Source: Devosia riboflavina | GTDB taxonomy: Bacteria; Pseudomonadota; Alphaproteobacteria; Rhizobiales; Devosiaceae | Reading direction: 5' to 3' | Length of the DNA: 64,000 bases | Assembly: GCF_000743575.1 (NCBI RefSeq) | Contig: NZ_JQGC01000003.1 | Coordinates: 186,001-250,000, forward strand | Part shown: one piece after another, positions 26,874-36,684 of the stretch | Numbering within the stretch: the stretch's first letter is position 1 | Layout of the letters: every line of letters starts with the position of its first letter | The notes under the pieces: model-generated | Databases searched by the model: none | What the model saw: the letters and a program-made list of their open reading frames with translations, nothing else | What the model was told of the DNA's origin: nothing | Made by a program: the position numbers and the translations under genes

Positions 26874-27953
26874 ATGGGTTGGGTTGAGCTGAATGGCGTC
26901 CGCAAGACTTTTGGCGGCGTCGAAGTCATTCACGGGGTCGATCTCGACATTGCCGAGGGCGAGTTCGTTGCCCTGGTCGGTCCTTCCGGCTGCGGCAAGT
27001 CGACCTTGCTGCGCATGATCGCGGGGCTCGAGGAAGTCACCGGGGGCGAAATTTCCATTGGCGGGGAAGTGGTTAACGACCTCAGCCCGCGCGACCGCAA
27101 CATCGCCATGGTCTTCCAGTCCTATGCGCTTTATCCGCATATGACCGTGGCCGAGAATATGGGATTCAACCTCAAGCTCTCGGGCATGAGCAAGGCCAGC
27201 CAGAAGCCGCTGATCGACGAAGCGGCGCGCATGCTGGACCTGACCGCCCTTCTCGATCGCCGGCCCGCCCAGCTTTCAGGCGGCCAGCGCCAGCGCGTTG
27301 CCATGGGCCGTGCCGTGGTGCGCGACCCTTCCGTCTTCCTGTTTGACGAGCCGCTCTCCAATCTTGACGCAAAGCTGCGCGTGCAGATGCGCGCCGAGAT
27401 CAAGATGCTGCACAAGAAGGTCGGACGGACAGCGATCTATGTCACCCATGACCAGATCGAGGCCATGACGCTGGCGGATCGCGTCGTGGTGCTCAATGGC
27501 GGCAAGATCGAGCAAGAGGGCTCGCCCATGGAGCTCTATCTGCGCCCCGCCAATACGTTCGTTGCCGGTTTCATCGGCTCTCCGGCCATGAACCTGCTCG
27601 ACGCCACCGCGCGCCGTTCCGGCGAAGCCGTCACTGCCGTCATGTCCGATGGCAGCGCCTTGCCGCTGCCTGCCGGCCTCGCGGTGACGGACGGCCAGGC
27701 CATCAAGGTCGGGCTGCGCCCCGAACACCTCAACCCTGCCGGCACCGGCGGCGGCTCGCTGGCCGGTCCCGTGGTCCTGACCGAGTTGACGGGCGCACAG
27801 GCACACATCGTCTTCCGCTATGCCGGACACGAACTCACCGCCGTCATAGACAGCATGCAGGCTCCCGAACCAAACGGCAATTTTACGGCCCGTATTGCCG
27901 CGGACCAGATCCATGTCTTTGACGGTGCTTCGGGCCGCAGCCTGCGGGCCTGA
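26874..27953 (+). CDS. CUT1 ABC transporter ATP-binding protein, UgpC/MalK-like
   Basis: Cytoplasmic ATPase of 359 residues, the family length. It has Walker [10 protein letters not shown] (about residues 37-45), signature [14 protein letters not shown], Walker [14 protein letters not shown] and H-loop [15 protein letters not shown], then a C-terminal TOBE region with [17 protein letters not shown] precedes the ATG at 26874. It is the last gene of the right-arm operon and is the only ATPase for the permeases at 19708-21510. Confidence 0.94.
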   Translation: MGWVELNGVRKTFGGVEVIHGVDLDIAEGEFVALVGPSGCGKSTLLRMIAGLEEVTGGEISIGGEVVNDLSPRDRNIAMVFQSYALYPHMTVAENMGFNLKLSGMSKASQKPLIDEAARMLDLTALLDRRPAQLSGGQRQRVAMGRAVVRDPSVFLFDEPLSNLDAKLRVQMRAEIKMLHKKVGRTAIYVTHDQIEAMTLADRVVVLNGGKIEQEGSPMELYLRPANTFVAGFIGSPAMNLLDATARRSGEAVTAVMSDGSALPLPAGLAVTDGQAIKVGLRPEHLNPAGTGGGSLAGPVVLTELTGAQAHIVFRYAGHELTAVIDSMQAPEPNGNFTARIAADQIHVFDGASGRSLRA

Positions 27954-27975
27954 TCGAAAGACCACTCGGAAAGCG

Positions 27976-28007
27976 ATGCGGAGCGGCGCCAAGGCGCCGC
28001 TCCGCAT
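27976..28007. terminator. Strong bidirectional terminator hairpin
   Basis: Perfect 15-bp inverted repeat: ATGCGGAGCGGCGCC (27976-27990) and GGCGCCGCTCCGCAT (27993-28007) with a 2-base centre. It sits between the ATPase stop and the convergent flavoprotein gene. Confidence 0.65.
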
Positions 28008-28016
28008 GCAATAGTC

Positions 28017-29276
28017 TTACCGGAGACGCCCCGACAGATTGGGCAAGGCCGGCGGGTGCTCAGGCGCCTGAGCGGCCCGGCCACTCGCGGCACCCCATAC
28101 GTTTCGGGACAGGTGTGAAAGCACCGAGAGGGCTCCGCGACGCGACGGCATGAACCAGGCGAAGAACAGGACGCGGATCACCCAGGCCAGACGGCCGGTG
28201 AATTGCAGCCCCCAAAGCTCGGTGACGCCACGCTGGCCGGCAAGGCCGGCAGCCTGTCCAAGTCCGCGGAAATTGAAGCCCTTGACCGACTGGCCCTTGA
28301 TGGTGCGGGCAATGTTGCGCCCCACGCAATCGCCCTGCTTCATCGCCCAAAGGGCGTTGGCCGGGCAAGGCTCGCCGGTGCCTGGATGCGCCACGGAAGC
28401 GATATCGCCGGCCACCCAGATATTGTGGTTTCCGCGGACACGCAGATCGTCATCGGCGATGATCTGGCCCGCTTCGTTGCGCGGCAGGGATTCCGTGCCA
28501 GGCAGCACGCGGAAGCTCACGCCGGCGGCCACCACGGAAAGATCGGAGGCAACCGTCTTGCCGTCGGCGAGCTCGACATGGTCCTTGTCGATCCGCGACA
28601 CACGCACGCCCTGATGGAGCTGCACGCCCTGGCTGACCAACTGGCGCGTGGCCGTCTCGGCGATATGGTTGAAGTTGGGACGCAGCGAGGGCAGGAGCGC
28701 TTCGCTCGACGATACCAGGTGGACATTGACCTTGCCCGAACCGGCCCGCCCATAGCGTGCGGCGAGAGCCGAAGCGGTTTCGACACCGGCAAGGCCACCG
28801 CCGACCACCACCACATTGCGCGTTCCCTGCGCCGTCGCGTCGCGGCTCTCGAGTTCGCCCACGAGCTTCTGCATGTCGCGCGAATTCTTCACGCACCAGC
28901 CGTTCTCGGCCAGTCCGGGAATGCGATCGAACGGATCGATGGAGCCAGCGGCGATCACGAGATGCTCGAAACGGATCTCGCGCTTGCCGCCTTCGCTTTC
29001 GACGGTCAGCGTCTGGCCCGGCAGGTCAGCCGAAACGACTTCGCCCTGCACAAAGCTATTGCCCAGGATGGGTTCGAGCGGGGTCAGCGTGCTGCCCACC
29101 GCCAGGTCGCCGGACAGCACTTCGCCCGTCCAACCGTGATAGGTATGGTGTCGGTCGCGCGAGACCAGGGTTAGTTCCACCTCGCCGCGTGCGAGCTGAG
29201 CACCGAGGCGCGAACGCAGAACCGAAAAGGCATGGAGGCCAGCATAGCCGCCGCCCAGGATGACTATGCGGCGCAT
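28017..29276 (-). CDS. FAD-dependent NAD(P)H oxidoreductase, NDH-2-like
   Basis: A 419-residue flavoprotein of the pyridine-nucleotide disulfide oxidoreductase fold. The first FAD motif is RIVILGGGYAGLHAF at residues 3-17 and the NAD(P) motif is VVVVGGGLAGVETASALA near residues 155-172. Between the two are VIAAGSIDPF and, later, WVAGDIASVAHPGTGEPCPANALWAMKQGD split over the second FAD site. Together these match type II NADH dehydrogenases and relatives. The C-terminal stretch with AWVIRVLFFAWFMP could anchor it to the membrane. It overlaps the acyl-ACP-reductase-like gene by 13 bp, so the two are probably co-translated. Electron acceptor is unknown. Confidence 0.85.
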   Translation of the reverse strand: MRRIVILGGGYAGLHAFSVLRSRLGAQLARGEVELTLVSRDRHHTYHGWTGEVLSGDLAVGSTLTPLEPILGNSFVQGEVVSADLPGQTLTVESEGGKREIRFEHLVIAAGSIDPFDRIPGLAENGWCVKNSRDMQKLVGELESRDATAQGTRNVVVVGGGLAGVETASALAARYGRAGSGKVNVHLVSSSEALLPSLRPNFNHIAETATRQLVSQGVQLHQGVRVSRIDKDHVELADGKTVASDLSVVAAGVSFRVLPGTESLPRNEAGQIIADDDLRVRGNHNIWVAGDIASVAHPGTGEPCPANALWAMKQGDCVGRNIARTIKGQSVKGFNFRGLGQAAGLAGQRGVTELWGLQFTGRLAWVIRVLFFAWFMPSRRGALSVLSHLSRNVWGAASGRAAQAPEHPPALPNLSGRLR

Positions 29277-30349
29277 GTGACCTGCTCCTCTGCCGGTGCG
29301 AATGTCCGGGACGGCGTGTCCTCGATCAGCTTCCCGAATGAGCGGAACGGCGCGAGGTGGAAGCCGAGATGCTCGTGTTCTTTCGCGAGCTTCAGGATGT
29401 GCTCGGCCTGATCGACCTGAGCGTCACCCATGCAGAAATGCCCCTGGTGACCGGAAAGGGCGAGCAGCATGGTTTCGGCAAGGCAGGCATAGGCCAGCTT
29501 GGGCGCCAATGCGATCGAACCGCGCAGATCAAAGCCCGGAATTTCAACGAGGCCACCGTCCACGATCAGCACGTCCGGACGCTCGGTCAGCAAGCGTTCG
29601 TCGGTGTTGCGCGGCACAGTGTCGTCGAGCACGATGGCATTGAGCTTGAGATGCTCGCTGCGCAGCAGGGCGTCGGGAGAAGAGGTCAGCAACACGACGA
29701 GATCGGCCTTGGCGACATCGGCCATGTCCGTGCTGACGCTGGCTTCCACACCGTCGCGGCGCACATCGGCAGCCAGCGCCTCTAGGCGCTTCTCGTTGCG
29801 TGCAACCAGCAGGAGCCGGCCCGGATGCTGGCGGGCATAGAGCCGGGTCAGGCACGAACCAACGCTGCCCGTCGCGCCGACAATGGCAATCAGGGGATCA
29901 TGACCGAGCGAGCCCAGGAGCTTTTCGATGGCCTGCAAGGTCATCGCCGCGGTAAAGGCATTGCCATTGGTCACGCCGATATCCTGGCGCTTGGCAAAGG
30001 CGCGGCCACCCACGGAGGCCGGCGCGGTCAGCGCGCCAAGGCCCACGACCGAGGCGCCGAGATCGCGCGCCTTGTCGATCGCTGCAGAAATACGGCCCTG
30101 CACCTGCGACCGCGGCAGTGTCAGTAACTGGGTTGGCGTAAGGGGAACAGTGATGATCCGGCCGACAACTTTGCCAGGCAGATCAACCCGAGACATCTTG
30201 CCGGTGACCATCGGCGGAACCGGGAGATGCTTTAGAGCACTTCTCCAAATGACTTCGGGAACCAGGGAGAACGGCTTGCCGAACAATATCCCCATATCTG
30301 CACGCAGCGTATTTCTCGGGTGCACCAAGAACGCAAACTCAGACTGCAT
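29264..30349 (-). CDS. Acyl-ACP reductase (AAR)-like NAD(P)-binding protein
   Basis: A 361-residue protein whose sequence resembles cyanobacterial long-chain acyl-[acyl-carrier-protein] reductase, which makes fatty aldehydes. The Rossmann motif is AIVGATGSVGS (about residues 155-165), after a GNAFTAAMTLQAIE helix as in AAR. LLLVARNEKRLEAL follows. YACLAETMLLALSG near residues 287-300 matches the region that in cyanobacterial AAR carries the acylated cysteine; here it is Cys289. A GLVEIPGFDLRG segment also fits. The resemblance is recalled, not computed; other shikimate-dehydrogenase-fold proteins are possible. It overlaps the NDH-2-like gene by 13 bp. The start at 30349 has only a weak ribosome site. 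Confidence 0.7.
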   Translation of the reverse strand: MQSEFAFLVHPRNTLRADMGILFGKPFSLVPEVIWRSALKHLPVPPMVTGKMSRVDLPGKVVGRIITVPLTPTQLLTLPRSQVQGRISAAIDKARDLGASVVGLGALTAPASVGGRAFAKRQDIGVTNGNAFTAAMTLQAIEKLLGSLGHDPLIAIVGATGSVGSCLTRLYARQHPGRLLLVARNEKRLEALAADVRRDGVEASVSTDMADVAKADLVVLLTSSPDALLRSEHLKLNAIVLDDTVPRNTDERLLTERPDVLIVDGGLVEIPGFDLRGSIALAPKLAYACLAETMLLALSGHQGHFCMGDAQVDQAEHILKLAKEHEHLGFHLAPFRSFGKLIEDTPSRTFAPAEEQVTCAA

Positions 30350-30635
30350 AACAACCCCGCCATGGTTGCGCCGCTACTGGCGACGCCGCAGAAAGGGTTT
30401 TAGCACAATTTTAAGAAAAGTTTAACGAACTGTTCAGAGACTTTAAGACTTAGTTAACGCGACCCGTTCAAATGCATGAAAACATGGCAACACACGTTTA
30501 AGCCTTTGCCTCTATGATGCTATTTTGGAGTATCTCCGTAGCGCCTAGCGTCAGGCCTGTTGCGAATGGCAGGGGGTTCCTGCTTCTCGCCTGAAAATTC
30601 GGGGCCTCGCTGCGGCTGGGAAGCAGGGGTTGGTC
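30350..30635 (+). promoter_or_regulatory. AT-rich promoter region of the GAF-EAL gene
   Basis: This 286-bp gap between the divergent acyl-ACP-reductase-like and GAF-EAL genes is much richer in A+T than its surroundings (30395-30540). No protein frame or stable RNA was recognised. It likely holds promoters for both directions. Confidence 0.4.
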
Positions 30636-31925
30636 ATGAGTGCAGAGCCGGACATTTTCGACCTCAAGGGTCTGACGACCGCTTTGGACGACAAGGCGGA
30701 ATATTCGCTGAGACGCGCTCTCGAAGCCGTTCGCGTGCACCTCGGGATGCAGGTGGCCTATGTCTCGGAATTCGTCGGCGACCGTTCCTATTTTCGCGAG
30801 GTCGACGCTCCGGGGCTTGAGCATGTCATCAAGCCCGGCGACTCCATGCCGCTCGATTATGTCTATTGCCGGCACATCCTCGAAGGCCGCCTGCCGGAAC
30901 TGATGCCGGATGTTCTCGACGAGCCCTTCGCAGCCAACATGCCCTTTACCACCGATATGGGCATTCGCGCCCATATGAGCGTTCCCATCAAGCTGCAGGA
31001 TGGCACGACCCATGGCATGTTCTGCTGCATCAGTACCGAGCCGCAGCCTTCTCTCAATATGCGCGACCTGAAAATGATGCGCGCCGTCGCCGAGTTGACG
31101 GCCGTTCTCATTGGTCGCGAAATCGACGCCACAACCGAGCATCGGACCAATCTCGAACGCGTGCAGCGCATCCTTACCAGCGACGAACTCTCCATCGTCG
31201 TGCAGCCCATCTACCGGATCGCCGATCACCGGCTGGTCGGGTTCGAATGCCTTTCGCGCTTTGCCGGCCCCGAGGGCTGGGCGCCTGACATCTGGTTCAC
31301 CATGGCGGCCTCTGTCGGTCTCGGTATCGAGCTTGAAATGATGGCGGTCCGGAAGGGCCTCGAATTCCTCGATCTCTTCCCCAAGGACATCTACCTGACC
31401 TTCAACGTCTCACCCGAGACGATCATTTCCGGTGCTGTCGCCGAGGCCATTGCCGGCAAGGACGGACGACGCGTCGTTGTCGAGATCACCGAGCATGCGA
31501 GCGTTTCCGACTATGAGGCGCTGGGCCGGGCCTTGAACGATATCCGCGTCAACGGCGTGCGCCTCGCCGTGGACGATGCTGGCGCCGGCTATGCGAGCCT
31601 GCGCCATATTCTGGCGTTGCAGCCTGATATCATCAAGCTCGACATCAGCCTCACCCGCAATATCCAGGACGATCTGGCACGTCATGCCCTGGCGGCTGCG
31701 CTCGTGCATTTCGGCCGCGAGACCAAGAGCCAGATTCTGGCCGAAGGCGTGGAAACGGCCGTCGAATTCGAAGCCCTGCGCAAACTCGGCGTCGAGACGG
31801 CACAGGGATATTTTATCGGCCGGCCGATGCCCTGCGCCGACGCCTGCCTGCTTATTGCGCAGCAGCAGATTGCCGCGCGGCCACGTCCGAAACTGGCAAC
31901 CCCGAACATAAAGGCCGCCATCTAG
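30636..31925 (+). CDS. GAF-EAL domain cyclic-di-GMP phosphodiesterase
   Basis: A 429-residue soluble signalling protein. Residues about 15-165 look like a GAF sensor, and residues about 178-405 are an EAL domain that hydrolyses cyclic-di-GMP. Conserved sites include ECL (204-206) in place of EAL, the metal ligands Asn257, Glu283 and the Asp313-Asp314 pair, Lys334, and Glu370. The DDFGTGYSSL loop is written DDAGAGYASL. The Ala-to-Cys change in the signature leaves the catalytic Glu in place, so activity is likely. ATG at 30636 follows AGGGG; an in-frame TTG two codons upstream is less likely. No GGDEF domain, no membrane segment. Confidence 0.88.
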   Translation: MSAEPDIFDLKGLTTALDDKAEYSLRRALEAVRVHLGMQVAYVSEFVGDRSYFREVDAPGLEHVIKPGDSMPLDYVYCRHILEGRLPELMPDVLDEPFAANMPFTTDMGIRAHMSVPIKLQDGTTHGMFCCISTEPQPSLNMRDLKMMRAVAELTAVLIGREIDATTEHRTNLERVQRILTSDELSIVVQPIYRIADHRLVGFECLSRFAGPEGWAPDIWFTMAASVGLGIELEMMAVRKGLEFLDLFPKDIYLTFNVSPETIISGAVAEAIAGKDGRRVVVEITEHASVSDYEALGRALNDIRVNGVRLAVDDAGAGYASLRHILALQPDIIKLDISLTRNIQDDLARHALAAALVHFGRETKSQILAEGVETAVEFEALRKLGVETAQGYFIGRPMPCADACLLIAQQQIAARPRPKLATPNIKAAI

Positions 31926-32119
31926 CGCGATGCCATCGACGGGTGGTCATTCCCATCCGTCGTCATCTGCCTCTTGCGACCTGCTACCCAGAAATCAGAC
32001 TTTAGGCCGAAAGAATCTCGGACCTTGATCGGTTCCGGCGCGCCGGCGACGGGGCTAGGCTATCCGCTCGCCAGGCGGGACGGCCCGCCGCGTTCAACCG
32101 GCGCGAGGGGCCTGTTGAT

Positions 32120-35100
32120 ATGTCTTGGTGGCTTCGATTCTGCTGTGTGACAGTGCTGACCCTGCTGCCGATTGCCCCGACGCAGTCGCAGGACTTCTTT
32201 CAGACGCTGATCACCATCATGAACGAGAACGCGCCGGTGACGCCCGGTTCGCGCCTGCCGATCGTGCGCGCTTCAGAGACCGATCCCGGCGTTCTGGAGG
32301 TACAGCGTCGGCTTGCCAATCTTGGTTATGATGTCGGGGTTCCCGATGGCGTCATGGGACCGCGGACGCGCCAGGCCATAGCGAACTATCAGCAATCCAT
32401 CGGCACCATGCCAACCGGCACGTTGACGTCGGCCGAGCGCAGCGCGCTTCTCGGTGGCAGTGCCCCCGCAGCGCAGACGCCCATCGCCATGGCGCCCTTG
32501 GACCAAGCCGGGTTCGACCTGCTGCACGATGTCGATCTGCCGGGTAATGATTTCCGCTCCGGCATGAGCGACCCTGCCCTCAAGGGTATCGTGCTCGACG
32601 GTTGCATGGCCGCCTGCGCGGCCGACGCCCAATGCCAGGCTTTTACCTACAATGCTTCGGCAAGGGTCTGCTTTCTCAAATCTGCCGCTACCAATCCTTC
32701 GGCCTATGGCGGCGCCATCTCCGGCATGCGCAAGGCGGGCGGAAGTTTTTCGCAGACCCCATCGACGATCGCAGCTCTCGCCGCCGGACGGCCGCTATCG
32801 CCGGCTGAAGTAGCGCAATTGCAGGCTGGCCTCTCTAAGCGCGGTTATGATGCCGGCGTGCCTGACGGGGTTGCTGGTGGCAAGACGCGCGCCGCGATTG
32901 CGCGGTTTCTCGCCGACAATCCCGGCCAGGCGAGCCACGAGATCAATGTCGCGCTGATGCAGGCCGTGCTGGGGCAATCGGCCGTGCCATCGCCTCCGGT
33001 CGCCATTGATGCGAGTCAATATCGAACACTTGAGGAAGCCGATCGCGATTTTGCGCTGATTGCCCTGGCCAAGGATCCATCCATTCTCGACCAGTCCGGC
33101 GTGCTGCAGACCTGGTTCAGCCGCGACGCCCGCAGCGCCGATTTTGGCGACAATTTTGCGCTTATCACCGCCTATGACAACGGCAATGCGGTCGAGCGCG
33201 AAACCATCCTCGCAAACTACCGCCAGACCTTGCTCGACGAAGCCAAGGCATTCGTGGCCGATCCGGCAAATCTGAAATTTCACATCAGGATCACCAATCC
33301 CGTCCAGTTCGATGCTTTCGAGCCCGGTCAGGGGCTTCTCATCCGGCTCGGGTCGAGTGACGTGCTGGAAGACAAACGCCTGCTCTATCGCACCGTGGTG
33401 ATTGGCAAGGTCTTCGGCGGGCTGACGCTGGATGCTCCTGACATTCGTGCCATCCCCGTTGCCGACAAAGCCGCAGCCGCCGCGCTGATCGACCGGGTCG
33501 AAGCACAGTCAGGCAACCGCCTGGGCAATATCACCGTCTGGCTGACCATCAGCGAGGTCGGCATCGATCGCAATGCCCAGAGCTCACCCCTCGCCGCCGA
33601 TATTGCGATGACGGTTGCTGTCGACAAGGTGGCATTGATGACCTTTGGCCGCGATGGCAGAAGCCTCGGCGAAGAGCTGGAAGTGCTCTATCTGCCGTCC
33701 GACATGAGGGCGCCCCAGTTGACGCCCACGGACAATCTGCTCGTCGCACAGGCCCTGTCTTTGCCGCTCATCGAAGGGCATCTGGTCATGCCGGGCTCGC
33801 GGGGAAATGGCAGTTCGATTGGCTATGCCCTTGGCGCCTCGCCGCAATATGAGGAAAACCTCGGCCGCTTCCTCAATCTGGCATCCATCCGCCTCAACCC
33901 CGATCGCGCCGGGGAATGGATCGAGGAACCGGCAACGCGCGTCTTGATGAACCAGGGACAACACCTGCGCGTCTATGGGCAGACCGTCAACGAATTCTCC
34001 CGCTTCGCCAATGAGTTCGACCGGCGGCGAGCTATGGCCGTCTATACCGGGGAGGTGGTGCCGGAACTGGTCGCCGCGGCGCCGACATTGCCGGTCAATG
34101 TGGTCTCGGTGAGCATTGCCCAACTCGGCGATTATGATTTTGCCACCCAGAGTTTCCCCATTGCCTACCCGGATGGGCAATTGTTCGATTTGCCGGGTAA
34201 CCTGGGACAGTTGCGCGCCTCGCCGCGCTATTTCGACCTGCCGACCAGCGTCGCCGTCGATGAGGCGAGTGCCGAGGCCATGGTGCGCGCCGCCGCCTAT
34301 GGCCAGCCCGTCATCTATATCGCGACCTTCGGCACGCTGGCCCTGCCGCCGACCGGTGCCGTCATTGCCAATCCCAATGGCCTTGACGATCCGCTCCTCG
34401 GCGCCATGGTTTTTAGCCCTCTGAGGGCAGGCATCTTTGCCGATCCCGCATTGCAGCAGAGCTTGGCTGCCCTCGACCCGGCCGTCGTGGTCAACGATCC
34501 CGATGGTCCGCGCCTGCCGCCTCCGCCATCAGCCACCGAACTGGCCCTCAATGATATTGTGGTATCGAACGAACTCGAATTGCTGGCGCTGGCCTATGAC
34601 CGCTTGGCGCCACAGGGGCTCGCCGCATCGATTATCGAGAGCGCCGAGGCGGTGCGGAATGCCAACGAGTTCGATATCGCCCTCAAGCGCGAGGAGGTCG
34701 AACAGTTGCTCAAGGATGCGTCGCGCCGCCCGGTCTGGCTCAAGGGTGTCATTACCTTCGGCACCTACAGCACCGAAACCGGGCGCTTCGATGTCGCGGA
34801 AATCAACCTGCAGACGCCGGAAGACAGCGGCTTTGCTGCCAATTATCACTACAGCCTTTCCGATCCGCGCCAACTCGCCAATCTCGCCATTCCCGCCGAT
34901 GCGGCCAAGACAATCGTCGAGACGGCGTCGCGGCAGACCGCTGTTCTGGCGCAGGTGAACCTCGTCGATATCAGCAGCGATGCCAATCCGCAGACCCCGA
35001 CCTACAGGATCGCCCTCGATATCGGGGAAATGCTGGTGCTGACCGCTGATGACGGCTCCGGGCGCCGGCCGGAGCTGATCGCCCGACTGCGGCCGGACAC

Positions 35101-36643
35101 CACGGAGGGGTCAGCCGCGACACAGGTGGCCAGCGCCCCGCCCCTGCGGCAGCTTGATCCCGAGGCGCTCGACTATCTTCGGATAAAGTATGCGCCGGAA
35201 ACGATGGACGATGCCGCCTATGAGCGCATGATGTCGGCTCGCTGGGCCATGGAGCAGACCAAATGGGTGCCCGAGGAAGAATTCTTCTTTCCCCTGGGTA
35301 CGGACCTTGTCAGCGCCGGAGTGCGCGAGCGCTGGCTGCCCGATTTCAAGCTCTGGACGCAGGCGCGCCTACCTTCCCTCGACGGGCCGTTGCGCCTCGC
35401 CTGTGCCAGCGTGATCAATGGCGAAAACTGGCCATCGCCCTTGCATGATCCCATGCTGGTAAAATTGCCCGACCTCGGCGCTGCGGTTCCCATAGATCGC
35501 ATCGCCGCCCGCTACGCGTCGCCCCATCTCACCGGGCCCGTCTATTTCGAAATACCAGGCTACCTCATGGAGGCAGAGGTCTGCGGCAATGGCGTTGCGC
35601 CCTACCCGCTGATCGAAGCGCTGGGCCTGAAGGCGGACGTGCGCAGCGGCGCACTCATCCGCATCGAAGATGTCGTCATGCCGGGCACCGGCGGCGCGGG
35701 CAACGGGGTCGAACTTGATCTCGTCGTCGATAGCGTCGAGGTCATGCCGCATCCCGAAGGCGGCAAGCCCATGCTGCTGATCAGAACGCGGTTCGACAGC
35801 GCCTGGTATCCGGGCGACCCGCCCGTTGCGGCAACCACCGCCGCGGATCTCGAAGCACTCACAGCGGCAAACAGCGCTCAGGGCGGTTCGGACATTCCAG
35901 AGGGATGGGACATCGTCGGCCTACAACCGGGCCAGTCGCTCGAAGAAGCGGATGCCATCATTCGCGACCACATGGAGGTGGCCGCCGTCTATGAACGCCA
36001 GCAGGGCCAGCGCCAGCCGCCCTATTTCAGCAACGAGATTTCCTATCTCGACGCAACGCTTTCAGAAGCCATTACGCTGATCTACGAGCCGACCAGGGCC
36101 GGCGACATCGTGTTCCTGATCGCGCGTGAAGTCGGTAAGCCCGCCGACACCATGCCGACCGAGGATATCCTTGCGGGGCTACGCAAGAAGTATGGCGCAG
36201 AAAATCTGGCGGACCAGGGCATGCCCGGTCAGTTTTTTATCCGCTGGCATTCGCAGGAAACGCCGGGATCGAGCCGCGGCATGAGCGACGTGCAGCATTG
36301 CGGCGTGCCTTCTGTGGGTGCCCAGGGCTATTGGACCCCAGTCGAAGGCAGTGTCGAGGCCATGGATCCGAACATAGCGGGCAATATCCAGGTGCGCGGC
36401 TATATGGTCCTGCCGGCGCCCTCCGACATCAATTCCGAGCTTCTGGAACTCGGCCAGCTCGATTGCGGCGTCTCGATCATGGCCAATAAGCACAAGACGG
36501 GCAACAATGACTCTCTCATGATCCAGATGTTCGACTATGCCGGCTATGCCAGAGCCTTTGCCGAAGCCCAGGAACTAGCAGAAAGTGCCAAAGCCGAAGG
36601 CGACGCCTCCGAAGAAGCAGCACCGCTCGATATCGAACTCTGA
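32120..36643 (+). CDS. Large exported protein with two peptidoglycan-binding domains and a PAN/apple-like domain
   Basis: Predicted secreted protein of 1507 residues, the largest in the window. A signal peptide covers about residues 1-23 (MSWWLRFCCVTVLTLLPIAPTQ...). A peptidoglycan-binding domain occupies about 56-112 (VQRRLANLGYDVGVPDGVMGPRTRQAIANYQ). A PAN/apple-like segment with four cysteines (162, 166, 172, 184) occupies about 138-205. A second peptidoglycan-binding domain is at about 226-275 (LQAGLSKRGYDAGVPDGVAGGKTRAAIARF). The remaining 1200 residues match no family I recognise and contain no clear catalytic motif or transmembrane segment. It stands alone in the region. Role is probably cell-envelope associated, which is an inference. 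Confidence 0.85.
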   Translation: MSWWLRFCCVTVLTLLPIAPTQSQDFFQTLITIMNENAPVTPGSRLPIVRASETDPGVLEVQRRLANLGYDVGVPDGVMGPRTRQAIANYQQSIGTMPTGTLTSAERSALLGGSAPAAQTPIAMAPLDQAGFDLLHDVDLPGNDFRSGMSDPALKGIVLDGCMAACAADAQCQAFTYNASARVCFLKSAATNPSAYGGAISGMRKAGGSFSQTPSTIAALAAGRPLSPAEVAQLQAGLSKRGYDAGVPDGVAGGKTRAAIARFLADNPGQASHEINVALMQAVLGQSAVPSPPVAIDASQYRTLEEADRDFALIALAKDPSILDQSGVLQTWFSRDARSADFGDNFALITAYDNGNAVERETILANYRQTLLDEAKAFVADPANLKFHIRITNPVQFDAFEPGQGLLIRLGSSDVLEDKRLLYRTVVIGKVFGGLTLDAPDIRAIPVADKAAAAALIDRVEAQSGNRLGNITVWLTISEVGIDRNAQSSPLAADIAMTVAVDKVALMTFGRDGRSLGEELEVLYLPSDMRAPQLTPTDNLLVAQALSLPLIEGHLVMPGSRGNGSSIGYALGASPQYEENLGRFLNLASIRLNPDRAGEWIEEPATRVLMNQGQHLRVYGQTVNEFSRFANEFDRRRAMAVYTGEVVPELVAAAPTLPVNVVSVSIAQLGDYDFATQSFPIAYPDGQLFDLPGNLGQLRASPRYFDLPTSVAVDEASAEAMVRAAAYGQPVIYIATFGTLALPPTGAVIANPNGLDDPLLGAMVFSPLRAGIFADPALQQSLAALDPAVVVNDPDGPRLPPPPSATELALNDIVVSNELELLALAYDRLAPQGLAASIIESAEAVRNANEFDIALKREEVEQLLKDASRRPVWLKGVITFGTYSTETGRFDVAEINLQTPEDSGFAANYHYSLSDPRQLANLAIPADAAKTIVETASRQTAVLAQVNLVDISSDANPQTPTYRIALDIGEMLVLTADDGSGRRPELIARLRPDTTEGSAATQVASAPPLRQLDPEALDYLRIKYAPETMDDAAYERMMSARWAMEQTKWVPEEEFFFPLGTDLVSAGVRERWLPDFKLWTQARLPSLDGPLRLACASVINGENWPSPLHDPMLVKLPDLGAAVPIDRIAARYASPHLTGPVYFEIPGYLMEAEVCGNGVAPYPLIEALGLKADVRSGALIRIEDVVMPGTGGAGNGVELDLVVDSVEVMPHPEGGKPMLLIRTRFDSAWYPGDPPVAATTAADLEALTAANSAQGGSDIPEGWDIVGLQPGQSLEEADAIIRDHMEVAAVYERQQGQRQPPYFSNEISYLDATLSEAITLIYEPTRAGDIVFLIAREVGKPADTMPTEDILAGLRKKYGAENLADQGMPGQFFIRWHSQETPGSSRGMSDVQHCGVPSVGAQGYWTPVEGSVEAMDPNIAGNIQVRGYMVLPAPSDINSELLELGQLDCGVSIMANKHKTGNNDSLMIQMFDYAGYARAFAEAQELAESAKAEGDASEEAAPLDIEL

Positions 36644-36646
36644 ATG

Positions 36647-36667
36647 GCGCGGGCGCTGGGCCCGCGC
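36647..36667. terminator. Terminator hairpin between convergent genes
   Basis: GCGCGGGC (36647-36654) pairs with GCCCGCGC (36660-36667), immediately after the stop of the 1507-residue gene and before the convergent ABC ATPase gene. Confidence 0.55.
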
Positions 36668-36684
36668 ACCAGATATCAAACAGC

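Noticed and set aside
27976..28007. 15-bp perfect inverted repeat considered as part of a CRISPR-like or mobile element
   Set aside because: Single copy between convergent genes; terminator is the simpler reading.
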